Shown piece by piece: positions 25,853-35,494 of a stretch of 64,000 bases of DNA (its first letter is position 1; every line of letters starts with the position of its first letter). The DNA lies in assembly GCF_001870735.1 (NCBI RefSeq), contig NZ_MORL01000003.1, positions 124,001 to 188,000 on the forward strand, in the 5' to 3' direction. The notes under the pieces are model-generated. The model was not told the origin of the DNA. It ran no database searches and saw nothing but the letters and a program-made list of their open reading frames with translations. Made by a program: the position numbers and the translations under genes. This DNA is from Arsenicibacter rosenii (lineage in GTDB: Bacteria; Bacteroidota; Bacteroidia; Cytophagales; Spirosomataceae).

Positions 25853-28825
25853 ATGCAATTTATCAAACATGCACTCCTTGCCGGCACACTCGCGCTTGGA
25901 GCCCTTTCGGTAGTAGAAGCCCATATTCCGGGCCACTATGTAGCCGAAGCCCCCGGCAAATACGAATGGAAAACAGCTTCATCAGGTGGGTTTACATACC
26001 GTTATCTCACTAATGATCCGATGCAGGCACGCTTTTACACCCTGAAAAACGGCCTGACGGTTATCCTGAGCGTAAACAAAAAAGAGCCACGGATCTTTAC
26101 GTTTATCCCGACCCGGGCAGGCTCAAACACCGATCCCCGAACCAACACCGGCCTGGCCCACTATCTGGAGCACATGCTCTTCAAAGGCACCGACAAGTTT
26201 GGCAGCCTGAACTGGGCCAAAGAGAAGCCGCTTCTCGACCAGATCGACGCGCTGTACGAAAAGTACAACAAGACTAAGGACGAGGCGCAGCGTAAGGCGA
26301 TTTACAAGGAAATCGACCGCGTTTCGGGCGAGGCAGCCAAGTATGCCATTGCCAACGAATACGACAAACTGATGGCAGGTATGGGGGCACAGGGCTCCAA
26401 CGCCTTTACCTCGTATGAGCAGACGGTATACATGGAAGATATTCCGTCGAATGCCGTTGACCGCTTTTTAGCCGTTCAGGCTGAGCGCTTCCGGAAACCG
26501 GTGCTGCGGATTTTCCATACAGAACTCGAAGCCGTTTACGAAGAGAAAAACCGCTCCCTTGACAACGACGGCTGGAAGGTTCAGGAAACCTTACTCGCCG
26601 CGCTGTTTCCGACCCACAACTACGGGCAGCAAACCACCATCGGTACGGTCGAACACCTGAAAAACCCGTCGCTGATCGAAATCCGCAATTACTTCAATAA
26701 GTATTACGTGCCCAATAACATGGCCGTGATCATGGCCGGTGATTTCAACCCGGATGAAGTGATTAAAAAAATTGACCAGAAAATGGGCTACATGCAGGCC
26801 AAACCGGTGCAGCTCTACAATCCGGCTCCCGAAAAACCGCTCACATCGGTGATCACCCGCGACGTATTCGGCCCGACGCCTGAATCCGTCCGGATCGGCT
26901 ACCGGTTCCCGAGCGCCGTTTCAAAGGAAAAACCGGTTGGCGTCATCGTGGATGAACTGATGTCGAACTCAGCCGCCGGTCTGATTGACCTGAATCTGGT
27001 GAAAGCCCAGAAAGTGCTCGGTGGCGGCAGTTCGCCGGAATGGATGAAAGATTACGGTGTCTGGACGATGTTTGGCCGGCCCAAACAAGGACAAAGCCTC
27101 GACGAGGTGAAAAACCTGCTGCTGAGCGAAGTAGAGAAACTAAAGCGCGGCAATTTCGATGATAAAGTAATTCAGTCGATTGTCAGCAACTACAAGAAAC
27201 GGCAGATCGAAGAATACGAGAACAACTACGGCCGTGCCGATAAACTACTGGAAACCTTTGTTTTAGCCCGTGGGGATAATTACCCGGATCAGTCCCGCCT
27301 GATCGACGACATGGCAAAGGTAACCAGGCAGCAGGTCATTGATTTCGCTAATAAATACCTGAAAGACAACTACGTTGTTGTTTACAAACGGAAAGGCGAA
27401 GACAAAAATATCAAGAAAGTAGACAAGCCTGCCATTACACCGGTTGAGGTAAACCGTGAGGCCCAATCGCCGTTCCTGCAACAGGTCAACAACATGCCGA
27501 TGGCCGATGTACAACCGGTTTGGCTGGACTATAAAAAGGACATTCAGCGCGGTAAAGCCGGTGCGGCGGAGGTACTCTATGTACAGAATACCGACAATGA
27601 CCTGTTCCGGCTTGGCTACCGGATTCCGATGGGTACCTACCACAGCAAGGTGCTGCCGATTGCTACGCAGTATCTGCAGTTCCTGAGCACGGATAAATAT
27701 TCAGCCGAGGAAATCAGCAAGGCTTTTTTTGACCTGGCGTGCGCCTATAACATCTATTCGTCAGGCGATTACACGACAGTCCGGTTGTCGGGTCTTCAGG
27801 AAAACTTCGACAAGAGCGTAAAACTCCTCGATCACCTGCTGCGGAACTGTAAACCCAACGAAGAAGCGCTGGAATCGCTCAAAGGACGCCTGCTGAAGTC
27901 GCGTGCAGACAACAAGCTTAACAAGGGTACCATCATGCAGGGCCTGATCAATTACGCGCAGTATGGCCCGAAAAACCCCTTCAATAATCAGCTGACCAAC
28001 GACGAACTGAAAGCCCTGACATCGGCTCAGTTGCTGGATGTGCTCCATTCTCTGTTTGATTACCCGCAGCAGATCATTTACTACGGGCCAAAATCAATCG
28101 GCGAGTTCAGTCAGGAGATTGCCAGCCAGCACCAGATGCCGGCGCAGTTCCGTCCGGTAGCCAACCGGCAGGCGTTTACGCAGGTCGCTCAGAATCAGAA
28201 TCAGGTGCTGTTTGCTGATTATGACATGGTACAGTCAGAAATTTTCTGGGTACGGAATACCGGTGCATTCGACCCGGCGGCCCTGCCAACGATCAATCTG
28301 TTCAACAACTATTTTGGCGGTAATATGGCCTCCGTCGTGTTCCAGACCCTGCGCGAATCAAAGGCCCTGGCCTATTCGACGTATGCGAACTATGATACGC
28401 CGGAGCGCAAAGACGAGCAGTATTCGATCAGCGCGTACATCGGCAGTCAGGCCGATAAATTCCACGAAGCGGTTGCCGGTATGAATGAACTGCTGAACGT
28501 ACTGCCGGAATCGCCGAAACTGCTCGAAACGGCAAAGACCAGCATGAAGAAAACCATGCAGACAGAACGTATCCGGCAGGATGGCATCATTTACAGCTAT
28601 CTCGACGCTCAGGAAAAAGGGCTGGATTACGACACCCGTCAGAAAACATACGAAGCGCTCGACAAGCTGTCGTATGCTGACCTGAAGGCGTTTACGGAAC
28701 AAAATCTGGCCAATAAGCCTTATACGTATTGCGTCGTTGCGTCTGAAAAGCGGGTGACGCCGGAAGATCTTGCGAAGTACGGGACAGTGAAAAAACTGTC
28801 GCTGGAAGAGATTTTCGGGTATTAA
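25853..28825 (+). CDS. M16-family (insulinase/pitrilysin-like) zinc metallopeptidase
   Basis: A 990-residue secreted peptidase, two fused M16 halves. A signal peptide (MQFIKHALLAGTLALGALSVVEA) is followed by the N-terminal catalytic half with the inverted zinc motif HYLEH (His103, Glu106, His107, in GLAHYLEHMLFKGTDKFG) and a distal Glu in LEAVYEEKNRSLDND. The loop after the zinc motif is long and helical. The C-terminal half lacks zinc ligands, as usual, but keeps the R-Y-type segments (NYFGGNMASVVFQTLRESKALAYS). Such enzymes degrade peptides in the periplasm. It follows the REPIN by 46 bp and is followed by another inverted repeat. Confidence 0.95.
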   Translation: MQFIKHALLAGTLALGALSVVEAHIPGHYVAEAPGKYEWKTASSGGFTYRYLTNDPMQARFYTLKNGLTVILSVNKKEPRIFTFIPTRAGSNTDPRTNTGLAHYLEHMLFKGTDKFGSLNWAKEKPLLDQIDALYEKYNKTKDEAQRKAIYKEIDRVSGEAAKYAIANEYDKLMAGMGAQGSNAFTSYEQTVYMEDIPSNAVDRFLAVQAERFRKPVLRIFHTELEAVYEEKNRSLDNDGWKVQETLLAALFPTHNYGQQTTIGTVEHLKNPSLIEIRNYFNKYYVPNNMAVIMAGDFNPDEVIKKIDQKMGYMQAKPVQLYNPAPEKPLTSVITRDVFGPTPESVRIGYRFPSAVSKEKPVGVIVDELMSNSAAGLIDLNLVKAQKVLGGGSSPEWMKDYGVWTMFGRPKQGQSLDEVKNLLLSEVEKLKRGNFDDKVIQSIVSNYKKRQIEEYENNYGRADKLLETFVLARGDNYPDQSRLIDDMAKVTRQQVIDFANKYLKDNYVVVYKRKGEDKNIKKVDKPAITPVEVNREAQSPFLQQVNNMPMADVQPVWLDYKKDIQRGKAGAAEVLYVQNTDNDLFRLGYRIPMGTYHSKVLPIATQYLQFLSTDKYSAEEISKAFFDLACAYNIYSSGDYTTVRLSGLQENFDKSVKLLDHLLRNCKPNEEALESLKGRLLKSRADNKLNKGTIMQGLINYAQYGPKNPFNNQLTNDELKALTSAQLLDVLHSLFDYPQQIIYYGPKSIGEFSQEIASQHQMPAQFRPVANRQAFTQVAQNQNQVLFADYDMVQSEIFWVRNTGAFDPAALPTINLFNNYFGGNMASVVFQTLRESKALAYSTYANYDTPERKDEQYSISAYIGSQADKFHEAVAGMNELLNVLPESPKLLETAKTSMKKTMQTERIRQDGIIYSYLDAQEKGLDYDTRQKTYEALDKLSYADLKAFTEQNLANKPYTYCVVASEKRVTPEDLAKYGTVKKLSLEEIFGY

Positions 28826-28872
28826 GTCTGATTTTGTCCGGACTCTTTTAGCATATCAGTCAGCGTTCTTTT

Positions 28873-28971
28873 AACCACAGAGTAACACTAAGTTTTGCAC
28901 AGCGAATCACAGAGTTTTCTTTTTTACTCAGTGATTCGCTGTGTGATTAAACTCAGTGTCACTCTGTGGTT
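28873..28971. repeat. 99-bp near-perfect inverted repeat of ACAGAG/CACAG words
   Basis: Outer arms 28873-28889 and 28955-28971 match at 16 of 17 positions (AACCACAGAGT and its complement); inner arms 28898-28910 and 28931-28943 (CACAGCGAATCAC) match fully. The loop contains a T6 run. CACAGAG-type iterated repeats are widespread in bacterial genomes. It occupies most of the M16-trmN6 gap and overlaps an in-frame GTG that could be mistaken for the trmN6 start. Confidence 0.85.
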
Positions 28972-28991
28972 TTTACCATAATACATTCATT

Positions 28992-29702
28992 TTGTTTCGC
29001 TTTAAACAATTTACGGTGCGGCAGGAACGGGCCGCGATGAAGGTCTGTACCGATGCCTGCCTGTTAGGCGCATACGCCGACGTAGCCAACCAGCAAGCTG
29101 CCCCCCGCCTACTTGACATTGGCACCGGCACGGGTCTTCTGGCTTTAATGGCTGCCCAACGTAACCCGACAGCCCGGATCGACGCAGTCGAAATTGACAC
29201 CGATGCCGCCCGACAGGCTACGGAAAATGCAGAAGCCAGCCCGTTTTCAGACCGCATAACGATCTGGCATACACCGGTTCAGCAATTCAATACTGCCCCT
29301 GCTTCCTACGACCGTATCCTGACTAATCCGCCGTTTTACACCAATCACCTGCGATCACCGGACGCCGCTGTCAACCGTGCGCTGCATACCGATGACCTGC
29401 CTTTCGGCGATTTACTGACTGCCGTTGACCGTCTTTTACACCGTCAGGGGCAATGGTGGGTGTTGCTTCCTCCCTACGAGATGGATCAGCTGACGCAGCA
29501 AGCCGTTCGCTTCGGCCTTACCCCTTTTCAACGGCTTCAGGTGCAGCACCATGCTAATAAGCCCTTTTTCAGGCACATCACCGGATTTTCGTTTACCAGT
29601 CAGCCAGGGACAGACAGCACCCTGGCCATTTACGAAACCGATGGCCGGACCTATACAGCCACCTTCCGCAGCTTATTGCAAGACTTTTATCTGATATTTT
29701 AG
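28992..29702 (+). CDS. trmN6: tRNA1(Val) (adenine37-N6)-methyltransferase
   Basis: A 236-residue methyltransferase that modifies A37 of tRNA1(Val) (YfiC in E. coli). The N-terminal FRFKQFTVRQERAAMKVCTD is the family signature; the SAM motif is LLDIGTGTGLLALMAAQ; the N6-adenine motif is ILTNPPFY. No ATG begins the frame. A GTG at 28956 lies inside the preceding inverted repeat, so the TTG at 28992, which starts exactly at the conserved LFRFKQF, is preferred; an ATT just before it is also possible. The C-terminal lobe (HHANKPFFRHITGFSF) is intact. Confidence 0.9.
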   Translation: MFRFKQFTVRQERAAMKVCTDACLLGAYADVANQQAAPRLLDIGTGTGLLALMAAQRNPTARIDAVEIDTDAARQATENAEASPFSDRITIWHTPVQQFNTAPASYDRILTNPPFYTNHLRSPDAAVNRALHTDDLPFGDLLTAVDRLLHRQGQWWVLLPPYEMDQLTQQAVRFGLTPFQRLQVQHHANKPFFRHITGFSFTSQPGTDSTLAIYETDGRTYTATFRSLLQDFYLIF

Positions 29703-29825
29703 CCAAGGTCGTACCTTTGTCTCAGCCGGAATTTTTTCGGGAGCGGCTACTGTTTCCCAAACAGGGGGATACGATTAAGCAGTAAGGCATCGGTACCCAC
29801 GTAGCAATAGCGGATTATCAACTGA

Positions 29826-30797
29826 ATGACACATATTCCATTACAGCTTTCTGTCCTGATTCCTCTTTTTAACGAGGATGAATCACTGGCCGAACTCCAC
29901 GACTGGATTGTTCGGGTAGTGACAGAGCACCAGTTTTCCTACGAAATTCTTTTTGTCGATGATGGCAGCTCCGATCATTCCTGGGAGGTCGTTGAGGCCT
30001 TGTCGGCCCGTAATCCGCACGTGCGGGGTATCCGGTTTGGCCGGAACTACGGCAAAACCGCTGCCTTACAGGTTGGCTTTCAGGCCTGCCGGGGCAATGT
30101 CGTGATCACGATGGACGCTGATTTACAGGACAGCCCGGATGAGATTCCTGAACTTTACCGGATGATCACTGAAGACGGCTATGATCTGGTATCGGGCTGG
30201 AAAAAGAAACGGTATGACCCGATCAGTAAAACCCTGCCAACCAAGCTGTTTAACGGTGTGTCACGGATGGTGTCCGGCGTTAAGCTTCACGATTTCAACT
30301 GCGGGCTGAAAGCCTACCGGGGGAAAGTGGTCAAAACGTTTAACCTCTACGGCGAGATGCACCGGAATTTGCCGATTGTGGCCAAATGGAACGGGTTTCC
30401 GAAAATCGGGGAAAAGGTAGTGCAACACCGTCCCCGCAAATATGGCTCGACCAAATTCGGCCTCGACCGGTTTATCAACGGGTTCCTCGATTTGCTGGTT
30501 ATTGCGTTCATGCAGAAGTTCGGCAAACGGCCGATGCACTTCTTCGGCGGCTTTGGGACGCTTTCCTTTTTTGTCGGTACCCTGATTGCCCTTTACCTGA
30601 TCGGCGAGAAACTATACCGGATTTCGCAGGGCGTCCGCTACCGGAATGTGACCGATAACCCGATGTTTTTCTTCGGCTTAGTCGCCATTATACTGGGTGT
30701 GCAGCTCTTTCTGGCCGGCTTTATCGGCGAATTGCTGATCCGGCAGTTTGCCCCTAAAACAACTGACTTCCAGATCGCTGAGCGGGTCGGCGATTAA
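29826..30797 (+). CDS. GT2 glycosyltransferase, dolichyl-phosphate-mannose-synthase-like
   Basis: A 323-residue membrane-associated GT-A enzyme that would transfer a sugar from a nucleotide donor to undecaprenyl phosphate. Residues 1-230 form the catalytic domain: SVLIPLFNEDESLAEL, FVDDGSSDHS (donor-binding Asp), MDADLQDSP (metal-binding DxD) and FNCGLKAYRG. The C-terminal third has two transmembrane helices (FGTLSFFVGTLIALYLI and FFGLVAIILGVQLFLAGFIGELL), as in GtrB/ArnC-type enzymes. The sugar is not predictable. It is a single gene 123 bp after trmN6, ending at a strong terminator. Confidence 0.92.
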   Translation: MTHIPLQLSVLIPLFNEDESLAELHDWIVRVVTEHQFSYEILFVDDGSSDHSWEVVEALSARNPHVRGIRFGRNYGKTAALQVGFQACRGNVVITMDADLQDSPDEIPELYRMITEDGYDLVSGWKKKRYDPISKTLPTKLFNGVSRMVSGVKLHDFNCGLKAYRGKVVKTFNLYGEMHRNLPIVAKWNGFPKIGEKVVQHRPRKYGSTKFGLDRFINGFLDLLVIAFMQKFGKRPMHFFGGFGTLSFFVGTLIALYLIGEKLYRISQGVRYRNVTDNPMFFFGLVAIILGVQLFLAGFIGELLIRQFAPKTTDFQIAERVGD

Positions 30798-30816
30798 TAT
30801 AACCCATTAAAAAGCA

Positions 30817-30861
30817 AAGGACCTGAGGGAGCACTACGTAGTTAGTCTCCCTCAGGTCCTT
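30817..30861. terminator. Bidirectional terminator between GT2 and porZ
   Basis: A perfect 15-bp stem (AAGGACCTGAGGGAG and its complement) encloses a 15-nt loop that itself contains the palindrome ACTACGTAGT. It is followed by CCTGTTTTTT on the + strand, fitting an intrinsic terminator. Confidence 0.8.
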
Positions 30862-30922
30862 CCTGTTTTTTACCCGTAACGCGCTTTGTCTTTTTTAAAG
30901 ACCTCCTGCTGTAGTGTTTCCT

Positions 30923-33160
30923 TTACCGGACAACGGCCAGCTTACCGGCCACGCCTTCCCCGCCGTTTGCCGAAATCACCACCACCAGGTAAATCCCTGT
31001 CCGGGCAGAGCGACCCCGATAATCAAGCAGGTTCCAGGTGGCGGTGCCCCCCTGTGCCTTTGTCTCATAGACCAGCTGACCGGCCGCATCCAGAATTTTT
31101 ACCGTCGCCTGATCGATAAGCCCGTTTATCGCCACTACACCGCTGAAGTCCGGCCGCACCGGATTGGGAAAGACCGTCACCTTACTCAGCGCACCGGCCG
31201 GTTCTGTCGCCGTGCCCCGATACGATACCAAACCCGCTGCGGTGGCCACAAAGACATTACCACTCACCGGCTCAACCGCCATATCCAGAATCTGGCCCGA
31301 TGGCAGAGGGCTGTTGGCGGTAGTAAAGGTCTCAAACAATTCGGTACCGTCGGCGGCTACGCGGTACAACCCGCTTTTGGTAGCAATCCATTTCCGGTTA
31401 CTGCCATCTACTGCCATAGCCGTTACCGACTCATTAGCGAGTAGCCGCCGCCGGTTCAGAATAGGGATATTTGCATTGACCGCGCCCGTAAAAACAGTGT
31501 AAGGATCATCGAAGACAGCAACACCGAGATCCGTACCGGCCCAGATCAGGCCGTTTTTATCCTTTACCAGCGTACGTACGACATTATCCGGCAGTCCGCC
31601 CTCATTGGCCGTCGCATACAGATACCGCGTTTGGGAGGTTTGCGGATTAACGACCAGAATGCTGCTGTAACTGAGCCGAAGCCATATATTGCCGTTATCG
31701 TCGGGGACAATCTGCACTATGTTTTGCTGCGACACAGTCCGGAAGGATTCAAACTGCCCGTTTGCCCGGCGCACGTGTAAGCTCGTTGGCTGGGTGCCGG
31801 TAGGGGCCGTTGCGATCCAGAGGTTGCCATCATAGTCTGTGGCGAGCGCTGTGATATACGGACTGATCGTTGACGGCAACGGTATAGCAACCGGATTGCC
31901 GCCTTCTGTCTGGGACCAGAGGCCGCCGCCATAGCTGCCCAGAAACAGTTGCTGACCGGCTACCACATAGGCCGCCGCGTTAAATGGAAAGCGGGTAGCC
32001 GGATACGCCTGCCAGCGTCCCTCCGCTACTGCCAGTTTCCCCGACTGCCGGTCGGCATCCAGCCCTGCTGGCGTATCCGGGTTATCTCCCCCCAGGGCTA
32101 CCAATTGCTGGCTGTAGGCAAATAACCGCGGAAACTGATCGGAGGGCGGGCCTTCGGGAACAATGGCCTGAAACGTACTATTCTGCCCTTGCAGCAGACC
32201 GTTTTGTGCATCGGCCACCCAGACTCCTGCACCATCGGCAACGGCATCCTGCGGTTTCGCCAGCAAATTACCCTGAAAAACCACACCGGCAGCATTGGTC
32301 AGCCGCGTACCGATACTGACCAGCTGGTTGATGTCGGCCGGTGTAGCAGCCGCTCTCGGCGTCGGAAAAAAACGCACCGGCGTGGTAGCCGTTGCCAGTA
32401 TGGATACCCACCGGCCCTGCTGCCGTTCATACACCCCGATACCGTCGACTGCGGCCCGAAGCCGGCCACCAACGCTCCCCAGGGCCGTTATCGCCTGTCC
32501 TTCGGGTGTAGCAAGGGGGCGCCAGTTTCCGAAATAGGCCAGATTGACCTTATCTGAAAACGGAGCCGCCAGCAGACCGCGGTTCGTCAGCGCGTACAAC
32601 GTATCCTGGCTCAGCGCCGTTGCCTGTACCGCTACGTCGGCTCCGCCGGGAGCTATATTCCGGTACGTATCCCGGATGCCTGCCTGTGCCGGATCAAAAA
32701 CCACAATTCCGAAATTGGTACTCACGTATACATTCCGGCCGGCACCCGGGATATACGCCTGATTGGCCTGCCGGCCGGCCGGTAGCTGCGTTGCATTTCT
32801 GATCGCATCAACCGGCTGAATTTCACCCGTTGGTTCGCCCTGTTCATTGACCGAAAGCAAATCAATCATGCCGCTCCGGTAATAAATCAGCAGCTTTTTT
32901 GACGGAGTATCGTAGAACAACCGGCTTACCCCTACATCGCTCAGGCCATTAACTTTCGAGAGCGGTGCGGTTTCGCCGGTAGCTTTATTGTAGTAAAAGA
33001 GACCATAGCGTGTTGCCGCATAGACCTGCCCGCCAACGACGTCAACGGCCCCTGCCGACCGGTAACTGGCATAGGCCTGCCACGTCCCGACCGGCTGACT
33101 ATGGGCAGAGAGCAGCGGGCAAAGGGCAAAGAGGAGTATTTTCCTATTTATCGTCCACAT
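30923..33160 (-). CDS. porZ: PorZ-like type IX secretion system protein
   Basis: In Porphyromonas, PorZ is part of the type IX attachment complex that binds anionic lipopolysaccharide and helps anchor cargo at the cell surface. This 745-residue protein has a signal peptide ([15 protein letters not shown]), two beta-propeller regions (about 25-350 and 370-650) with repeats such as [33 protein letters not shown] and [17 protein letters not shown], and a C-terminal type A sorting domain ([12 protein letters not shown], ending AGKLAVV). The ATG at 33160 starts the signal peptide and overlaps the tdk end by 17 bp. The signal-peptide codons show a 7-bp periodic sequence. The PorZ name rests on architecture and family memory. 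Confidence 0.85.
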   Translation of the reverse strand: MWTINRKILLFALCPLLSAHSQPVGTWQAYASYRSAGAVDVVGGQVYAATRYGLFYYNKATGETAPLSKVNGLSDVGVSRLFYDTPSKKLLIYYRSGMIDLLSVNEQGEPTGEIQPVDAIRNATQLPAGRQANQAYIPGAGRNVYVSTNFGIVVFDPAQAGIRDTYRNIAPGGADVAVQATALSQDTLYALTNRGLLAAPFSDKVNLAYFGNWRPLATPEGQAITALGSVGGRLRAAVDGIGVYERQQGRWVSILATATTPVRFFPTPRAAATPADINQLVSIGTRLTNAAGVVFQGNLLAKPQDAVADGAGVWVADAQNGLLQGQNSTFQAIVPEGPPSDQFPRLFAYSQQLVALGGDNPDTPAGLDADRQSGKLAVAEGRWQAYPATRFPFNAAAYVVAGQQLFLGSYGGGLWSQTEGGNPVAIPLPSTISPYITALATDYDGNLWIATAPTGTQPTSLHVRRANGQFESFRTVSQQNIVQIVPDDNGNIWLRLSYSSILVVNPQTSQTRYLYATANEGGLPDNVVRTLVKDKNGLIWAGTDLGVAVFDDPYTVFTGAVNANIPILNRRRLLANESVTAMAVDGSNRKWIATKSGLYRVAADGTELFETFTTANSPLPSGQILDMAVEPVSGNVFVATAAGLVSYRGTATEPAGALSKVTVFPNPVRPDFSGVVAINGLIDQATVKILDAAGQLVYETKAQGGTATWNLLDYRGRSARTGIYLVVVISANGGEGVAGKLAVVR

Positions 33161-33764
33161 AGACCCATTCTTTTGAGCCGGCATCGTTACCTAAGACAAA
33201 GCAGCGGCGACAGCGGGCTTCATAGTTGTCGGTTTCGCCTAATAAAACCCGTTCCTGCGAAGGAAGCAGGCGAAAAGAATGATGCGCCATATCGCCGCAT
33301 ACAACACAAATGGCATGAACTTTGGTGACATATTCAGCAATAGCCATGAGTTGCGGCATACAGCCAAACGGCTTACCGGCAAAATCCATATCCAGCCCTG
33401 CCACAATAACGCGTTGCCCCTGATTAGCCAGTTTTGTGCATACATCGGCTATTTCAGCATCAAAAAACTGGGCTTCGTCGATCCCTACCACATCAAATCC
33501 CTCGGCCAGTGCCGGAATTTGGCCGGCTTTTTGCACTGGGGTTGAGTGAATTGCCAACGAATTATGAGAGACAATATTTTGGTCGTGATACCGCGTATCA
33601 ATGGCTGGCTTGAAGATAGCGACTTTTAAACGGGCAATACGGGCCCGGTTTAGCCGACGGATTAATTCTTCGGTTTTTCCGGAAAACATAGACCCACTGA
33701 TCACTTCAATCCAGCCCGTTCGTAAATGAGGAGATTCACGCCTTTGTGTTGGCTCAATAAACAT
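33144..33764 (-). CDS. tdk: Thymidine kinase
   Basis: Phosphorylates thymidine to TMP in the salvage pathway. The 206-residue type II enzyme has the P-loop [14 protein letters not shown], the Asp/Gln motif GIDEAQFFD, a helical domain and a C-terminal zinc site (CVVCG and CRRC). The ATG at 33764 (FIEPTQRRE start) is the usual Bacteroidota N-terminus; the frame is open 12 codons further upstream but without homology. The stop lies 17 bp inside porZ, so the two are probably cotranscribed. A CAAAAATA/TATTTTTG box at 33848-33855 on the - strand is a likely -7 element, giving a leader of about 80 nt. Confidence 0.95.
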   Translation of the reverse strand: MFIEPTQRRESPHLRTGWIEVISGSMFSGKTEELIRRLNRARIARLKVAIFKPAIDTRYHDQNIVSHNSLAIHSTPVQKAGQIPALAEGFDVVGIDEAQFFDAEIADVCTKLANQGQRVIVAGLDMDFAGKPFGCMPQLMAIAEYVTKVHAICVVCGDMAHHSFRLLPSQERVLLGETDNYEARCRRCFVLGNDAGSKEWVYVDDK

Positions 33765-34110
33765 TGGTTTGTAACGTTGTTTGGGCAGTTGTCGATACAA
33801 AAACGCTGCCTGATTAAAATTGATGTCAACAAAATGTGGCTAATTGGCAAAAATAAGTAATCATACACCTTGAAAGGGTCCTTGATTTTTCTTATTTTTT
33901 TGAAACCAATTGGGTATCCACCTAACAAAGGTAGCTGATATGCCGAACATGTACTTCCAGGATGGCTTATCGACTAAGCATTTTAAAGTAACAGAACATG
34001 GCGAAACGGCCGAGTCCGTTCGCATTGCATCAATTTTATCGCTTTTTTTTCGCGGGAAAAAACAGCTTTATTTTGAAAGCAATATATTTACCAAGCAAAG
34101 ACTTTTACTA
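33765..34110. other. Intergenic region between divergent tdk and the hypothetical gene
   Basis: This 346-bp AT-rich stretch holds the tdk leader and a - strand -7 box (TATTTTTG, 33855-33848). The + strand frame of the next gene stays open back to a TTG at 33910, with an ATG at 33940, but the encoded peptide there is rich in Lys/Phe/Leu and unlike the protein body. It reads as promoter and leader rather than coding sequence. No RNA gene or repeat was seen. Confidence 0.5.
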
Positions 34111-35325
34111 ATGTCGAACAAGTTCCACCAAAATGCCCTGACCGAGTACAGCCGCTCCTACGCGCGCCGTGTTTCGGCTGATTTTTATAGTGCGCACAAC
34201 GTTATTAATGGAAAGCAGATTCTTAATCTGACCCCAATTAGTCAAATAAACTTATTGGTTGTAAGTAGTTTGTTCGATAAATGGAAAGCAGATGCCGAAA
34301 AATTCCGTAGTCCTTATTTCGATTTCAGCCATCCTGAAGTTGAAGAAGCGCTGCGGCTCTTCATGAATGTTGTTTCGCAGCACATTGCGGTCCGTCGGGA
34401 ACACCTGGAACCGATGCTGGCCGATGCGGTCAAAAAAACGCTGGTACTGATCTTTGATCCGCGTAACTATTTTGACGATCTGCTTCGCAGCCAGCCTGAT
34501 TTCCGGCTTACCATTGACGCGGCCCGTCAGTTGACACGCTATACCCAGATCAATAAGTTTGTGCCCGCTACACTTGAGCAACGCATGAACGGCAAAGACT
34601 TTGTCTATGTCAATCAGGCCCTGATGCACCTGGATGAGGTGCTGGCGCAGCGTGGTCATGAACTCGAAAAGCCCGAAAAATACATTGCCGCGCTCTCCGA
34701 AAAAGTGCCGGTTGACCTTGCTACGCTCATCCGGAGCTACGATCCGGACAGCCCGTTGCTGGGCCAGCCATCGCGGTCATTTTTCGAGGCCGCCGAAGAA
34801 ACGCACATTCCGCCTTCATCGAGTTATGAGCCGGTGGAAAAGGAGTCGGTTTCTCCGCTGCCATATAATAACGGTATTCCATTGGGGACGTCGCTTTTCC
34901 AGCCATCGTATGACAGTGAACCACTCTTAAACGGCGATAATGATCTGTCGTTCCGGCCGGTCGAACCGTCCTCGCCGGTTATGCAGCCTTCGCCGTTGTC
35001 AGAGTCAGGCTATCCTTCCGATGTTCCGGCTATCGTGAAGAATGAGTCGGCAGAGCCAACGTCGGTTGCCGAAGCGTTTCACCGGTCCCCTATCGAAAGC
35101 ATTGCCAAAAGTATTTCCCTCAACCAGAAGTTCCGGTTTATCAACCAACTGTTTAATGGTCAGACAAGCGCTTACGAACAAGCCATTAATGAGCTGGATA
35201 AAGTAGGTAATTACGGCCAGGCCCTCGACCTGATTTCGTACCGCTATGCGTCCCAGTTTATGTGGGACATGAGCAGTGATGAAGTCGGTGAACTCGTTGA
35301 AATCTTAAAGCGCCGGTTTGCGTAA
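34111..35325 (+). CDS. Hypothetical protein, Bacteroidota-specific type
   Basis: A 404-residue cytosolic protein that I cannot assign. The ATG at 34111 is preferred because MSNKFHQNALTEYSRSYAR begins ordered, normal-composition sequence. Residues 1-230 are mostly helical (ISQINLLVVSSLFDKWK, YIAALSEKVPVDLATLI). Residues about 235-330 are a Ser/Pro-rich disordered linker. A compact C-terminal domain follows (LNQKFRFINQLFNGQTSAY to VGELVEILKRRFA); this C-terminal pattern, with F-I-N-x-L-F-N-G and a W-D pair near the end, is one I recall from unnamed Bacteroidota proteins. No signal peptide or membrane helix is present. A strong terminator follows. Confidence 0.75.
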   Translation: MSNKFHQNALTEYSRSYARRVSADFYSAHNVINGKQILNLTPISQINLLVVSSLFDKWKADAEKFRSPYFDFSHPEVEEALRLFMNVVSQHIAVRREHLEPMLADAVKKTLVLIFDPRNYFDDLLRSQPDFRLTIDAARQLTRYTQINKFVPATLEQRMNGKDFVYVNQALMHLDEVLAQRGHELEKPEKYIAALSEKVPVDLATLIRSYDPDSPLLGQPSRSFFEAAEETHIPPSSSYEPVEKESVSPLPYNNGIPLGTSLFQPSYDSEPLLNGDNDLSFRPVEPSSPVMQPSPLSESGYPSDVPAIVKNESAEPTSVAEAFHRSPIESIAKSISLNQKFRFINQLFNGQTSAYEQAINELDKVGNYGQALDLISYRYASQFMWDMSSDEVGELVEILKRRFA

Positions 35326-35349
35326 ACACTATCCCTTATAGTCTTCACA

Positions 35350-35378
35350 GGCAGCACACCGGGTGTGCTGCCTTTTTT
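35350..35378 (+). terminator. Intrinsic terminator of the hypothetical gene
   Basis: A 10-bp GC-rich stem (GGCAGCACAC and its complement) with a 3-nt loop, followed by TTTTTT. It lies 25 bp after the stop at 35325. Confidence 0.85.
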
Positions 35379-35413
35379 ATTGTCTGCCGGTAGCTGACAT
35401 CATACGTCAGTCT

Positions 35414-35438
35414 GAGACGCAAGATATTGCGTCTCTAC
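35414..35438 (-). repeat. Single REP hairpin, family A
   Basis: On the - strand this reads GTAG, AGACGCAA, loop TATC, TTGCGTCTC. It differs at one position from the REP at 25782-25806 and matches the 25715 copy. It lies in the gap before the helix-hairpin-helix gene, as a singlet rather than a pair. Confidence 0.7.
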
Positions 35439-35494
35439 TTTTTATACCTTCCGGCAGGTGACACCACCCATTCATTTACCGTCATATACCGGCT

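Noticed and set aside
28956-28991. GTG start for trmN6
   Set aside because: It lies in the arm of the inverted repeat and adds residues absent from the family's N-terminus.
33910-34110. N-terminal extension of the hypothetical protein from a TTG or ATG upstream
   Set aside because: The extra codons are AT-rich with a different amino-acid composition and look like promoter and leader sequence.
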